DNA of 64,000 nucleotides from Algibacter mikhailovii. Its GTDB lineage: Bacteria; Bacteroidota; Bacteroidia; Flavobacteriales; Flavobacteriaceae. Within the stretch, counting starts at the first letter, position 1. Each line of letters starts with the position of its first letter. The position numbers were made by a program, and so were the translations under genes. This document shows, one piece after another, positions 42,801 to 50,990 of this stretch. The notes under the pieces are model-generated. The model was given only the letters and a program-made list of their open reading frames with translations. It had not been told where the DNA came from and made no database searches. The stretch spans positions 436,575-500,574 of the forward strand of contig NZ_BMWZ01000001.1 in the NCBI RefSeq assembly GCF_014651495.1, read 5' to 3'.

Positions 42801-43274
42801 ATCTCCACATGCATCCTTTATGTTCAGACCTTTTATAGTAATATTATCTCCACCTATAATCGAAATAGCATGTCGATACTCACTTTTCACTGTGTCTGGC
42901 AAGTCTAGCTCATATTTATTCATAATAAACTCCGCACCATAGCCTATTATCGTTAAATTTTTCGGGTAAACATGCCAAAAGAGACAGTTATTACCTGCGC
43001 TAAATTCATTTGGTAAAGCCCTTAAAACGACACCAGGTTCAAAAATAATTACTTTGTCTTCGATATTAAAAAACTTGTTGGGCTTTACATTCCAATCGGA
43101 AGCTTGTTTGTCAATAATAATCGTATCGTAATCTGCCTCGATGGCCTCTCTAAAAGCATCAGTAGCATCGGTAGCATTGAAACCGAATGAAGAAGCTTTA
43201 ATAGACTGAGCGTTGAGTTGTAACGTGCTGATAAGCACAGTAAAAAAAAGTGCTAATTTAATTGTAGTTTTCAT
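39846..43274 (-). CDS. T9SS-exported beta-helix protein with Calx-beta and three malectin domains
   Basis: From the ATG at 43274 the precursor has 1142 residues; 14 extra codons to 43316 would precede the signal peptide TTIKLALFFTVLISTLQLNAQ. Residues about 35-430 (numbering from 43316) form a right-handed parallel beta-helix of pectate-lyase or Pel28 type, with repeats such as DNITIKGLNIKDACGDGIYI. Residues 450-555 look like a Calx-beta domain. Three malectin-type carbohydrate-binding repeats follow (about 570-720, 730-881, 888-1040), each starting LRINxGG and holding ERSSD and LHxAEIYWGA. The C-terminus (VVFPNPTSDRLTI.. YPSGIYLVQVLD..) is a T9SS type A sorting tail. It is probably a surface or secreted polymer-binding or cleaving protein; no catalytic residues could be fixed. 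Confidence 0.9.
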   Translation of the reverse strand: MKTTIKLALFFTVLISTLQLNAQSIKASSFGFNATDATDAFREAIEADYDTIIIDKQASDWNVKPNKFFNIEDKVIIFEPGVVLRALPNEFSAGNNCLFWHVYPKNLTIIGYGAEFIMNKYELDLPDTVKSEYRHAISIIGGDNITIKGLNIKDACGDGIYIGSGPDMETDYSQNIYLEDIKITNAYRMGLTIISVENFYAKNCFITETKGTLPEAGLGIEPNTANQRLVNVNFENCSFTNNNHSGIFLSLQNIDGNSPPMSINFRDCYLTNNHDYTNKYTATEIQLGSSRNWENPIKGFVNFERVLIENSQWRAVTSKKGSDAYHTTFKDCIFKDIAQNTERQYNPIYLETAGDGTGKNRGHFIGGFDFDNVLISYTSDKPFLQAGYFSGKGVNDIVGSFKVINPKINVDPLYIGTSKDIDVDFSYDIVSKLPLSEVSFSKKNNIAIESIGKPIEYEVNRSGSTTFPLAVSYDIQGEAISGDDFGLLSKSIIIPSNASVNPMEIYPRKDGVSENVENFSLSLQPSSHYTISSENELFFQIHDESGAEVPEEEIELPLRINAGGATAIYQGETFVGDRFFQGGDSFVNSSTVLAELYQSERSSDDSVFNYNIPLPDGTYEITLHFAEIYWGATGGASADIGKRVFDVEIEGDSVLNNFDLNNEIGPETAITKTFKVKVFDGELNMKFHTLGEDGVDQPKLSAFEISEEVPETPSTSLPLRINSGGPTIEVQGDTFIADEYFVGGQSYENVQAKVSNLYKTERSSDEAIFNYNIPLANGTYELKLHFAEIYWGATGGGSGGVSDRIFDVNIEGVTELNNYDIIKEVGTETVIIKTFNIIVSDGELNMTFESQGSDGTDQPKLSAIEILEKSEIQDFDLRINAGGPTVDFKGETFIADQYFSGGQTYENTNATVASLYQTERSSDEAFFSYDIPLENGTYDVTLHLAEIYWGANGGGTGATGVRIFDADIEGVTVLNDYDIYKDVGSQTEVTKTFTVNVTDEVLNLTFDALESDHGDQPKVSAIEITGKVSNGITGIAAAGGSSNIKISNETRPSNLEKNNNIKTINEVQEIVVFPNPTSDRLTIKGIDNLKTITVFSYSGQVLQSLQVSNYETTLDLSGYPSGIYLVQVLDKNKINNFKVVKK
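40197..41607 (-). repeat. Three tandem malectin-domain repeats of about 460 bases
   Basis: Approximate units on the minus strand are 41155-41607, 40672-41127 and 40197-40653. They share near-identical blocks (ERSSDxxxFxYxIPL, HxAEIYWGAxGG, DQPKxSAxEI) and differ in the GG-rich loop, so they arose by internal duplication and have since diverged. Confidence 0.85.
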
Positions 43275-43296
43275 GAGAGATTTTAAAATAATTCTG

Positions 43297-43304
43297 CAAA
43301 TATA
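43297..43304 (-). promoter_or_regulatory. -7 promoter element of the malectin-repeat protein gene
   Basis: TATATTTG on the minus strand, exact TAnnTTTG, 22 bases before the chosen ATG at 43274; it would lie inside the longer frame and so supports the shorter start. Confidence 0.45.
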
Positions 43305-44012
43305 AACAAAATACACAAATCCACTTTTTATAAAAAAAAAAACACACTATAAAATGCTAACAAACTTGTTAACATTAATTAATAATGATAAGTCGACTTC
43401 TATAAATCTATATGTGCCCTATATTATGTAGTTTATAGTAAATGAAATGCCTCGTAAAAATTTTAATTATTCAGTTATGCCAAATATTATTATACCAAAT
43501 AAAGAGTCAAAAATAATTTTATATAACAACCAGCACAACCAAAATACTATCTATCAATGGAATCTTCAAACTCTGGTGAAGTTATTAATTGTTTTCATAA
43601 TAAGGCTCTCGAATACCTATATTTCGATAAACGATTTAATACTGTCGGTTAAACACATTTAAGTTTATACTTCATCCCCAATATTTTGATTTTTATCTAA
43701 ATCCCTAAAACACCATCCTTAACTCAAAAAAATACTACATATTACTTCGTGAGCCTGAATAATTTATTATTTTTTTTAACACCAAGAATAAAGTGTAAAA
43801 AATATTAATAATTTTAAGAATTATTTAATTAAAAAATTATGATTTATAACAAACTAAAAGCAAGGATAAATCTGGACTTGAGTTATTTCAATTAAAATCA
43901 TAAAGACAAATAAATGTGATATCAATGAGATTCTTGCGTATAATATAATCTGATTTTTCATTAATACCTTAGAGATATATTTTTATTGTTTTTTTAATAA
44001 AAGATAACTCCT

Positions 44013-44043
44013 GTAAATACTTTGAAAAATTCAAAGTATTTAC
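44013..44043. repeat. Perfect 14-bp inverted repeat with 3-base loop
   Basis: GTAAATACTTTGAA and TTCAAAGTATTTAC flank AAA. No T-tract follows on either strand, so it is a poor terminator. It is 270 bases downstream of the SGNH gene and 740 bases upstream of the malectin protein gene, in otherwise unstructured sequence. Confidence 0.7.
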
Positions 44044-44312
44044 ATTACCTTCTAAGTTCTAATTAATTTAATCATTAGTTAAACCTAGATCTATCCAATT
44101 TGAATACGAAGAATCTTAAAGAATTGCACACCCACCTAATTCAACAGGAGACTTAATTTCATTAATGTAATTACTACATAAAACCACATTATTTTAAACA
44201 TAGTTTTCATTAAAGGTCAAAATGTTAAAACTTTTATTGAAGACAAGTACAGCTGCTATAATTTTAAAACATTGAATTTGGTTCTTCAGAATATGACCCT
44301 ACACAGGTTATT

Positions 44313-45245
44313 CTATTTCTTTAAAGTATCGAATTCATGGTTTTTCAAATAAACAGAAACTTGCTGGGCGGCTTGCCGATGACCAAAGCAAGTCCAATGT
44401 TTATCATAGTCAAAACACCAACTTTTATAATTCTTTGATCTTAAACACATTGTTCTAAAACCTTCCTTAATACACATATCAATTAGTTTTTGGTTCGTAT
44501 TAGGATGAAAAACTAAAATATTATTATTCATATTATGATTATTTTTAGTATACTTTAATAATGCTAAAATTTCTTCCTCAAACTTTAAATCAATTAACTT
44601 AGTTGCATCTTGTTTGTTTATATTTTTTTTACTCTTTGAAGGCGTAGTCTTAAAATTAGTGTACAAGTAGTATAACAATTTCCAATTATATAATATTTTT
44701 TTTAATCCTGGAGATTTTATTTTTCCTGAAACAATTTTGTTCGTTTCAATACTCCACTGAGTTATACTTGGCCTTTCTCTAATTTCTTTAATACTTTCAA
44801 AAAAATCATTTGTATTTACGTAAATTAGGCTAAGTTTAGGGTTCAAAGTGTCAATGCTTTTTGAAATTTCAAATGCTTCAATAAAAGACACACCAGACCT
44901 TCCTGCTTCCATAAAATTGTACTTAACAAGTTGTTCTTTTAGCAAAACTGATTGTCTACAATCATCAGGATTCATTAAATTTTCCACAAAAGAATCCCCA
45001 ATAATAGTAATTAAATTGTCAAAATTTCTGGGTAAATCCCCCGGCCATCCAAGTTTATTAATAGTCCATTTATGTCCACCTCCTAACCAAAACCCAGTTT
45101 GAAAAGGGATATGTTTTTGTATTCCAAATTTATCGATTTTACGATGAGGAATATCAGACACTGAATGCGTTACTCTTACAATTACCTCACCCACTAATAA
45201 TGATAAAATAAGAAAAATCAAAATATTTTTTAGAAACTTAATCAT
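44313..45245 (-). CDS. Membrane-anchored SGNH-like protein, probable acylation partner of MBOAT
   Basis: The 310-residue protein has one N-terminal membrane segment (IKFLKNILIFLILSLLVGEVIV) and then a periplasmic domain with IIGDSFVEN (block I Ser in GDS) and, near the C-terminus, DKHWTCFGHRQAA, where Asp/His would complete an SGNH triad. Overall it resembles AlgJ/AlgX- or PatB-like enzymes that move acetyl groups from an MBOAT partner to a polysaccharide. Its ATG follows the stop of the MBOAT gene after 2 bases, so the pair is cotranscribed. I could not assign a named family; the acceptor is presumably the polymer of this locus. Confidence 0.75.
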   Translation of the reverse strand: MIKFLKNILIFLILSLLVGEVIVRVTHSVSDIPHRKIDKFGIQKHIPFQTGFWLGGGHKWTINKLGWPGDLPRNFDNLITIIGDSFVENLMNPDDCRQSVLLKEQLVKYNFMEAGRSGVSFIEAFEISKSIDTLNPKLSLIYVNTNDFFESIKEIRERPSITQWSIETNKIVSGKIKSPGLKKILYNWKLLYYLYTNFKTTPSKSKKNINKQDATKLIDLKFEEEILALLKYTKNNHNMNNNILVFHPNTNQKLIDMCIKEGFRTMCLRSKNYKSWCFDYDKHWTCFGHRQAAQQVSVYLKNHEFDTLKK

Positions 45246-45247
45246 AG

Positions 45248-46681
45248 TTAAAACTGAAAATAAATGAATGCTTGTTCTTCGCCCGTAAATTTAAACATGA
45301 GTAAAATCAAAATAATATAAAGGGACCACCTTATTGGCCTATTTAGAAAATCAATACGATCAATAGCGTACTCTCCTGTTCTTCCTAACCACTCTGTTAT
45401 CACGAATATGACTACCAAAAAAACAATGTGAATTGGAAAAATTTCTGGAATAGAGAACAATGATTTAGAAAACATATGACCGAGAAAATAAAATGCCTGT
45501 TCAACAGAATTTGATCTAAAAAACACCCAGGCTATTAGAGTTATAAAAAAAGTAATCATCATTTGAAAAAACTCTTTGATCTTAGGAAAGTAATAACCTT
45601 GTGCAATTATATCAGTATTAATTCTATTTCTATTTGTTAGCAGAAGAGGTAAAAAATATAAAGCATTTAAAAACCCCCAGATCACAAAGGTCCAATTTGC
45701 ACCATGCCAAAACCCACTAACCATAAAAATAATTAAAGTGTTTCTAATTTTCATCCATAAGCCACCTCGACTTCCCCCTAAAGGAATATATAAATAATCT
45801 CGAAACCAAGTTGACAAAGAAATATGCCAACGTCTCCAAAACTCAGCTATGTCTCTTGAAAAATAAGGAAAAGCAAAATTCCTTTTTAGATTAAAACCAA
45901 ATAATCTTGAAACGCCAATGGCAATATCTGAATAACCAGAAAAGTCACCATATATTTGAAAAGCAAAGAAAAATGCTCCCATAAATAAAACACTTCCTGA
46001 ATAATTTTCATAATCATTGAATATTAAATTAGCATATTTGGCACAATTATCTGCTATTACGATTTTTTTAAATAATCCCCATAATATTTGCCTGCAACCG
46101 TCTACAGCGGACATATAGTTAAACGTTCTCTTCTTATAAAATTGTGGTAATAAATTAGTTGCTCTTTCTATAGGACCAGCTACTAGTTGAGGAAAAAAAC
46201 TTACAAACGCAAGAAATGAAATTAAATTTTGCGTTGGTTCTAATTTTTTTTTATAAACATCTATTGTATAACTCAGCGTTTGAAATGTATAAAAGCTAAT
46301 ACCTACAGGAAGTATAATATTTAGAGTATTAAACTTTATTTCTGCATCAAAAAATTTAAAAGTATTTATAAAACTATCTATAAAAAAATTATAATATTTA
46401 AAAAAACCTAAAAAACCTAGATTAACAAAAATGCTCAACCACAGCAACATCTTTCTTTTAGATTGCTTTTCTTCCTTTTTTAGTTTCAATCCTATGCTAT
46501 AATCTAAAAGCGAGCTAAAAATAATGAGTGATAAAAAACGCCAATCCCACCAACCATAAAATAAATAACTAGCAAATACAACTAGTAGATTTTGGATATT
46601 CAAATTTCTATTAACAATAAACCAATAAACAATAAAAACTGAAGGAAGAAAAACTAAAAATTCAAATGAATTGAAATACAT
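45248..46681 (-). CDS. MBOAT O-acyltransferase (AlgI-like), copy 1
   Basis: The 477-residue polytopic membrane protein has about 11 helices. Typical AlgI motifs are LPVGISFYTFQTLSYTIDVYKKKLEP, FPQLVAGPIERATNLLPQF, FQIYGDFSGYSDIAIGVSRLFGF, EFWRRWHISLSTWFRDYLYIPLGGSRGG and the catalytic-His segment VSGFWHGANWTFVIWG. It transfers acyl groups (usually acetyl) across the inner membrane. A paralogue at 56506-57948 is nearly identical over the core. A two-part promoter at 46716-46746 precedes it and an SGNH partner follows after 2 bases. Confidence 0.95.
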   Translation of the reverse strand: MYFNSFEFLVFLPSVFIVYWFIVNRNLNIQNLLVVFASYLFYGWWDWRFLSLIIFSSLLDYSIGLKLKKEEKQSKRKMLLWLSIFVNLGFLGFFKYYNFFIDSFINTFKFFDAEIKFNTLNIILPVGISFYTFQTLSYTIDVYKKKLEPTQNLISFLAFVSFFPQLVAGPIERATNLLPQFYKKRTFNYMSAVDGCRQILWGLFKKIVIADNCAKYANLIFNDYENYSGSVLFMGAFFFAFQIYGDFSGYSDIAIGVSRLFGFNLKRNFAFPYFSRDIAEFWRRWHISLSTWFRDYLYIPLGGSRGGLWMKIRNTLIIFMVSGFWHGANWTFVIWGFLNALYFLPLLLTNRNRINTDIIAQGYYFPKIKEFFQMMITFFITLIAWVFFRSNSVEQAFYFLGHMFSKSLFSIPEIFPIHIVFLVVIFVITEWLGRTGEYAIDRIDFLNRPIRWSLYIILILLMFKFTGEEQAFIYFQF

Positions 46682-46715
46682 ATTTTAATTTAGAATATAT
46701 TATTTTAAAATTGCC

Positions 46716-46746
46716 CAAATATGCACTATCAATAAGTTATAATCAA
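46716..46746 (-). promoter_or_regulatory. Promoter of the MBOAT-SGNH operon, copy 1
   Basis: On the minus strand TTG (46744-46746), 20 bases, then CATATTTG (46716-46723), one mismatch from TAnnTTTG; about 35 bases before the ATG at 46681. Confidence 0.5.
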
Positions 46747-46825
46747 ATAAATTCCTTGAATTACCGATATATCCTATCTACGAAAACATAAGTTTTGAAT
46801 AATCGCTAAACTAAAGATTAGTAAA

Positions 46826-48820
46826 TTATTTATCAACCTGATTTAGATAGGTTTCTAGGTTATCATAACCGTCACCATTAAAGTCCCCTCTATAGCTTTG
46901 TTCTAAATTACCAAAGGTCCTCATTTCCCATGCATCGGCCATGCCATCATTATCCGTGTCATAGGATTCTGGTCTTGTGTTTTTTGGAAGAATAGGCAAC
47001 ACCCAATTACTAGCTTGCTTACCCTTATAACTAACATCATTATTTTCTACATAATTCAATTGTGAAGCATCAAAAGAATCTCTAAAAACTTGAACCAGAC
47101 CATTATCATCTAAATATTTAGAGGCACCAACATCTCCTTCGTTTATCAAATTCCTAAAGGCATTTGTAGCAGAAACAGCAACGTATTTGTGTGTAATAGA
47201 ATTAGTATGTGGAGTGTTTGTAAAGAATTGAGATTGCCCTCCAAATTTAGGTGGAGAAGTAAACTTATCTATATAATTACTCCACAACACTCTATCATTA
47301 TTAGCAGGATTACCATCCAGAACTATGGAATTATCACTTCTTTTTAGATAATTACCATCAGTGTATATTGAAGGCCTCGAATCTGGTTCAGTAGAAGAGG
47401 TGCCAGCACTTATGATTCTATTTCTAGCAAAACTAGAATTTATTCCTGACCCTTGCTTTTCACCCGTATAATAGTTCCCTATATGGTTTAGTTTAAGATT
47501 CCAAAAAGCAGTTGTATATTTATAAGGCACATCAAATATAACATTATTCATTATTTCCCCATAACCACCATAAGCCATGTTTGGATTTCTATTTGCTGAG
47601 GTCATAATATTATTGATAACTGATATATTATCAGGTACATTATGAGAACCACTACCATCATCGTTTTGCGCAAAATACATGTTTGTTCCTCCATCGGCCA
47701 CCATATTATTACTAAAAGTCCAATTCTGCATTATATCAGATGTATCCCAAATAAAGCCTCCCATGTTTTTGTCGGATGCAAAAGAAGCTGAGCAATGGTC
47801 TACTATTATTTTCTCTCCTCCAGTGAATAGAAAAGCCCAAGTATAGGCATCATCACCCACACCGCCTGCTGATTTTCCCGATTCTAATCTAAAATCTGTT
47901 TTAAAAGCAACATCTGGAGTATATCCGTATCTTGAAAGAACAGGTCTGGATCTAAAATATCTGAATGTTAAATCATGATTATCACCTGACGTATAATCAA
48001 ATTTAAACCTCCCTCCTGTTATAGTAATTCCTCCCTTTGGGGCAGATTGCCCATAAATAGTTTTATTAGAGACTCCCGAAAATGACGCCCCTCCAATTGG
48101 TAATTTAATATTTCCCGACACATTAAAAACAATATGGCCCACATTTTTATTTGTAATGGCCTCTTTAAGCCCCCCCGTATAGTATTCATCATTTGAACCA
48201 TTCGAACGGTGATAAGTTAACGGCGTATCATAATCTAATGTATTTACTATGCATAAAACCTTTCCACGTCCTCCAATACTTTCAGCACCACCTCCATAGG
48301 CATTAGGAAATGCCTTTAAAACTGATTCACGATCCATAGCATCTACGGTAATTGTAACTATGGCCGAACCACAATTCTCTGAATTTGTGGCATCACATAC
48401 GGTATACTCAAAAGTGTCCATGCCAGAATAACTTGGATCAGGTGTATAAGTAACAAAATCATCCATAAAATCTTCAGGGGTATTATTATCACTTAAAACA
48501 ATTTTTCCATTGCTAGGTTTACTTCCTGAAAACGTTATTGACTTAGGCATGTTCAAATCATTAGAATATAAAAACAAATCCACTGATATATTTTCACGAG
48601 TTCTACTTGCATAATCATTAACTTCAATTAGCGAAGATTCATCAGCATCTTCATTTCCATCGGTATCTTCATTTCCATCAGAATCCTCCTCATCGTTTTT
48701 TTCATTGGCAAGAACATATGATTCATCAATGAATAACTCTTCATTATTGCATGAAGGTAATAGGGCTAAAAAAAATAATACGATAATCAAAATTTTTGGT
48801 TTTAAATGTAGGTTTTGCAT
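46826..48820 (-). CDS. Pectate-lyase-like (PL1 type) surface lipoprotein
   Basis: The 664-residue lipoprotein has a signal peptide ending LALLPSC (Cys24), followed by a very acidic stalk (residues 41-62, with repeated DGNED units). An Ig/cadherin-like domain spans about 66-160 (GMDTFEYTVCDATNSENCGSAIVTITV). The catalytic-type beta-helix spans about 165-600: LKEAITNKNVGHIVFNVSGNIKL, KTIYGQSAPKGGITITGG, then KIIVDHCSASFASD, where Asp341-His342 correspond to the WxDH region of PL1 lyases. The end carries calcium-binding EF-like motifs DTDNDGMADAWE and DFNGDGYDNLE. It probably cuts or binds uronic-acid polymers at the cell surface. A TATATTTG element at 48845-48852 is its likely promoter. Confidence 0.88.
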   Translation of the reverse strand: MQNLHLKPKILIIVLFFLALLPSCNNEELFIDESYVLANEKNDEEDSDGNEDTDGNEDADESSLIEVNDYASRTRENISVDLFLYSNDLNMPKSITFSGSKPSNGKIVLSDNNTPEDFMDDFVTYTPDPSYSGMDTFEYTVCDATNSENCGSAIVTITVDAMDRESVLKAFPNAYGGGAESIGGRGKVLCIVNTLDYDTPLTYHRSNGSNDEYYTGGLKEAITNKNVGHIVFNVSGNIKLPIGGASFSGVSNKTIYGQSAPKGGITITGGRFKFDYTSGDNHDLTFRYFRSRPVLSRYGYTPDVAFKTDFRLESGKSAGGVGDDAYTWAFLFTGGEKIIVDHCSASFASDKNMGGFIWDTSDIMQNWTFSNNMVADGGTNMYFAQNDDGSGSHNVPDNISVINNIMTSANRNPNMAYGGYGEIMNNVIFDVPYKYTTAFWNLKLNHIGNYYTGEKQGSGINSSFARNRIISAGTSSTEPDSRPSIYTDGNYLKRSDNSIVLDGNPANNDRVLWSNYIDKFTSPPKFGGQSQFFTNTPHTNSITHKYVAVSATNAFRNLINEGDVGASKYLDDNGLVQVFRDSFDASQLNYVENNDVSYKGKQASNWVLPILPKNTRPESYDTDNDGMADAWEMRTFGNLEQSYRGDFNGDGYDNLETYLNQVDK

Positions 48821-48844
48821 TCGTTATAGATTTGTTGGGGGTAA

Positions 48845-48852
48845 CAAATATA
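48845..48852 (-). promoter_or_regulatory. -7 promoter element of the pectate-lyase-like gene
   Basis: TATATTTG on the minus strand, exact TAnnTTTG, 24 bases before the ATG at 48820. A TTG lies at a slightly long 23-base spacing (48876-48878). Confidence 0.45.
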
Positions 48853-49440
48853 TAAGCTTCAAATTATTTTAAAAACAAACAACGTCTTTTTTTACTTTTT
48901 ATCGATTATTGCAAACAAAAATTAAGACATTAATGCATTTCAACTGTATTATGTGCGTTTAATCTATTATTTGTAATAATTATAAATAAAAAATGATTTA
49001 CAGCATAAATATATCCTTTTTTTCTGTCAAAGAAAATATTCAAAATACCTTTTATAAAACAGATTAGCAGTAATCCTTTTTATTAATAACAATTTAGGAT
49101 AAATTATTTTAAGTGTTATCCGGATAATTAAATATTCACATAATACACGGGAAACTATGCGTAAAATACGTAATGCCTTAGGAAAATATTGAATAAATAA
49201 AAAGTAGATTTTTTGAAAAACAAAGCAGTAGCCCTTTTCCTATCCTTAAAAGCAGAATTCGAAAAAATCTCAAACACCTGTCAAGATCACTTCTGAAACA
49301 TCAATCTTTTCTTGGATTACAACTTGTCATTACATAAAAAATACATTTCATTTTGAGAATTGAAATATTAAATAATGATGATACAGAAATATCTAACCAC
49401 AATACAAATGCACAAACCTCGTAACTAAAAGCCTTATTTA

Positions 49441-49578
49441 TTATTCAATGTCCTCTTCATAGAAATCAAGTATGATCAACCCGGAAAACCGTTCCAAAAC
49501 AGAAGAACAGAACGTTTTTATCTCTTTTAAAAAAGACCTATTAAATGCCCTTGTTTTAACGACATCTGTTAATTTCAT
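49441..49578 (-). CDS. Small ORF of 45 residues, possible gene remnant
   Basis: On the minus strand an ATG at 49578 opens MKLTDVVKTRAFNRSFLKEI and ends LDFYEEDIE. Composition is protein-like (mixed charged and hydrophobic residues, not poly-Asn/Lys), unlike random AT-rich frames nearby. A further protein-like stretch follows on the same strand near 49140-49290. I recognise no family; a small protein or the decayed end of a larger gene are both possible. Confidence 0.25.
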   Translation of the reverse strand: MKLTDVVKTRAFNRSFLKEIKTFCSSVLERFSGLIILDFYEEDIE

Positions 49579-49766
49579 AATATAAAATGACTATCGAAAA
49601 GAAGATTATAATTTTCATCATTTCTTACCTTAATAATATTTTTTTTATCGATTTAATAGAGGTTTTAGTCATAAAAAAAACAAAATTAAATATAGGGTTT
49701 TCAATATTATAATTCTCAATAATAAAACAGAATATTTATCATTTATTTAATTCTTTATCATTTGAA

Positions 49767-49781
49767 TTTTACATCTTTGCC
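49767..49781 (+). promoter_or_regulatory. Promoter-like motif upstream of the UDP-glucuronate epimerase
   Basis: TTTTACATCTTTGCC, containing CATCTTTG (one mismatch to TAnnTTTG), about 70 bases before the ATG at 49851. The same 15-mer with one change occurs before the next gene (50991-51005). Confidence 0.4.
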
Positions 49782-49850
49782 TTAGATAATGTTATTCTTT
49801 ATGAAAACAATCAGATTTCTGACATAAATATATTTAATCATATTATAAAC

Positions 49851-50873
49851 ATGAAAATACTTGTAACCGGAGCCGCTGGATTTATTGGCTTCTATACTTC
49901 AAAAGTTTTATTAACTAACGGTCATTATGTTGTCGGTCTTGATAATATTAATGATTATTACGATGTCAATTTAAAATATGACCGACTAGAGGAATTAGGT
50001 ATAAATCAAGATCAGGCCTCAAACTTTAATAATTTATGCAAAAGTGAAAAAAATGAACAATTTTCATTTGTACGTATGAATGTAGAAAACCGTGAGGACT
50101 TGCCTAAACTTTTTGAAACTGAAAAATTTGACATAGTTTGTAATCTAGCTGCTCAAGCGGGAGTTAGATATAGTCTAGAAAATCCTGAATCATATGTCGA
50201 TTCCAATCTAGTTGGATTTTTAAATATCCTTGAATGTTGTAGGAATTTCAATATTAAACATTTAGTGTACGCCAGTAGTTCTAGCGTTTATGGATTGAAC
50301 AAAGAAATCCCCTTTTCAACAGATGATAATGTAGACCATCCAATTAGTTTATATGCTGCAACCAAAAAAAGCAACGAATTAATGGCCCATACTTACAGTC
50401 ATTTGTTTAATATCCCCACTACAGGCCTGCGGTTCTTTACGGTTTATGGGCCTTGGGGAAGGCCAGACATGGCTATGTTTCTTTTTACAGATGCTATAAT
50501 TAATGGTAAACCAATAAAAGTATTCAATTACGGAAAAATGGAACGTGATTTCACCTATATAGATGATATCGTTGAAGGTGTTGTAAGAATACTCGAGGGG
50601 TCTTCTAAAGAGCGCATTGAAAAAAACGAATTATACAAAGTCTACAATATTGGGAATAATAATTCTGTAAAATTGTTAGAATTTATAAAAGAGATAGAAA
50701 TTAATCTTGAAATGGAAGCTCAAAAAAATATGCTTCCTATTCAACCGGGAGATGTAGAACGAACATGGGCCAACGTAGACGATTTAATAAATGATTACAA
50801 TTATAAACCAAACACCTCAATTAGTCATGGTGTAAAAGCTTTTGTAGATTGGTATAAAACTTATTACAAATAA
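49851..50873 (+). CDS. UDP-glucuronate 4-epimerase-like NAD-dependent epimerase
   Basis: The 340-residue extended SDR begins MKILVTGAAGFIGFYTSKVL and has VVGLDNINDYYDVNLKYDRLEEL, the pattern of UDP-GlcA 4-epimerases, LAAQAGVRYSLENPESYVDSNLVGFLNILE, the catalytic SSSSVYG and YAATKKSNE, and LRFFTVYGPWGRPDMAMFLF. It should interconvert UDP-GlcA and UDP-GalA. The UDP-glucose dehydrogenase that supplies UDP-GlcA is encoded at 52302. The neighbouring genes 51033-54985 complete a uronic acid precursor set. Confidence 0.9.
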   Translation: MKILVTGAAGFIGFYTSKVLLTNGHYVVGLDNINDYYDVNLKYDRLEELGINQDQASNFNNLCKSEKNEQFSFVRMNVENREDLPKLFETEKFDIVCNLAAQAGVRYSLENPESYVDSNLVGFLNILECCRNFNIKHLVYASSSSVYGLNKEIPFSTDDNVDHPISLYAATKKSNELMAHTYSHLFNIPTTGLRFFTVYGPWGRPDMAMFLFTDAIINGKPIKVFNYGKMERDFTYIDDIVEGVVRILEGSSKERIEKNELYKVYNIGNNNSVKLLEFIKEIEINLEMEAQKNMLPIQPGDVERTWANVDDLINDYNYKPNTSISHGVKAFVDWYKTYYK

Positions 50874-50990
50874 CTTATGTCTAGTTGTATACCGCATTTA
50901 TATCGATTAAGTTCATATAAGAATTAACATCACGATGTTTATCGTACAAAACGGCAACTTCGTATAATAATTGTAGGTATTTAAATAATA

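Larger units (their letters stand above)
43275..44312. other. AT-rich intergenic region of about 1 kb
   Basis: No credible gene; the open frame at 43447-43662 is low-complexity and lacks a signal peptide or motif. The left end holds the promoter of the malectin protein gene (43297-43304) and the middle a perfect 14-bp hairpin (44013-44043). The rest shows nothing I can name. Confidence 0.55.
48821..49850. other. AT-rich divergent intergenic region of about 1 kb
   Basis: This gap separates minus-strand secreted genes from the plus-strand nucleotide-sugar operon. It holds promoter elements for both sides (48845-48852 minus, 49767-49781 plus) and, on the minus strand between 49141 and 49578, short peptide-like frames that may be decayed coding sequence. 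Nothing else is recognisable. Confidence 0.55.

Noticed and set aside
39846-43274. Beta-helix protein as a phage tailspike or adhesin from a mobile element
   Set aside because: Signal peptide, T9SS tail, malectin repeats and the polysaccharide neighbourhood fit a host-secreted protein; no phage genes are near.
43447-43662. 71-residue plus-strand ORF in the gap before the SGNH gene
   Set aside because: Low-complexity Asn/Ile/Lys-rich sequence with no signal peptide or motif; typical chance frame in AT-rich DNA.
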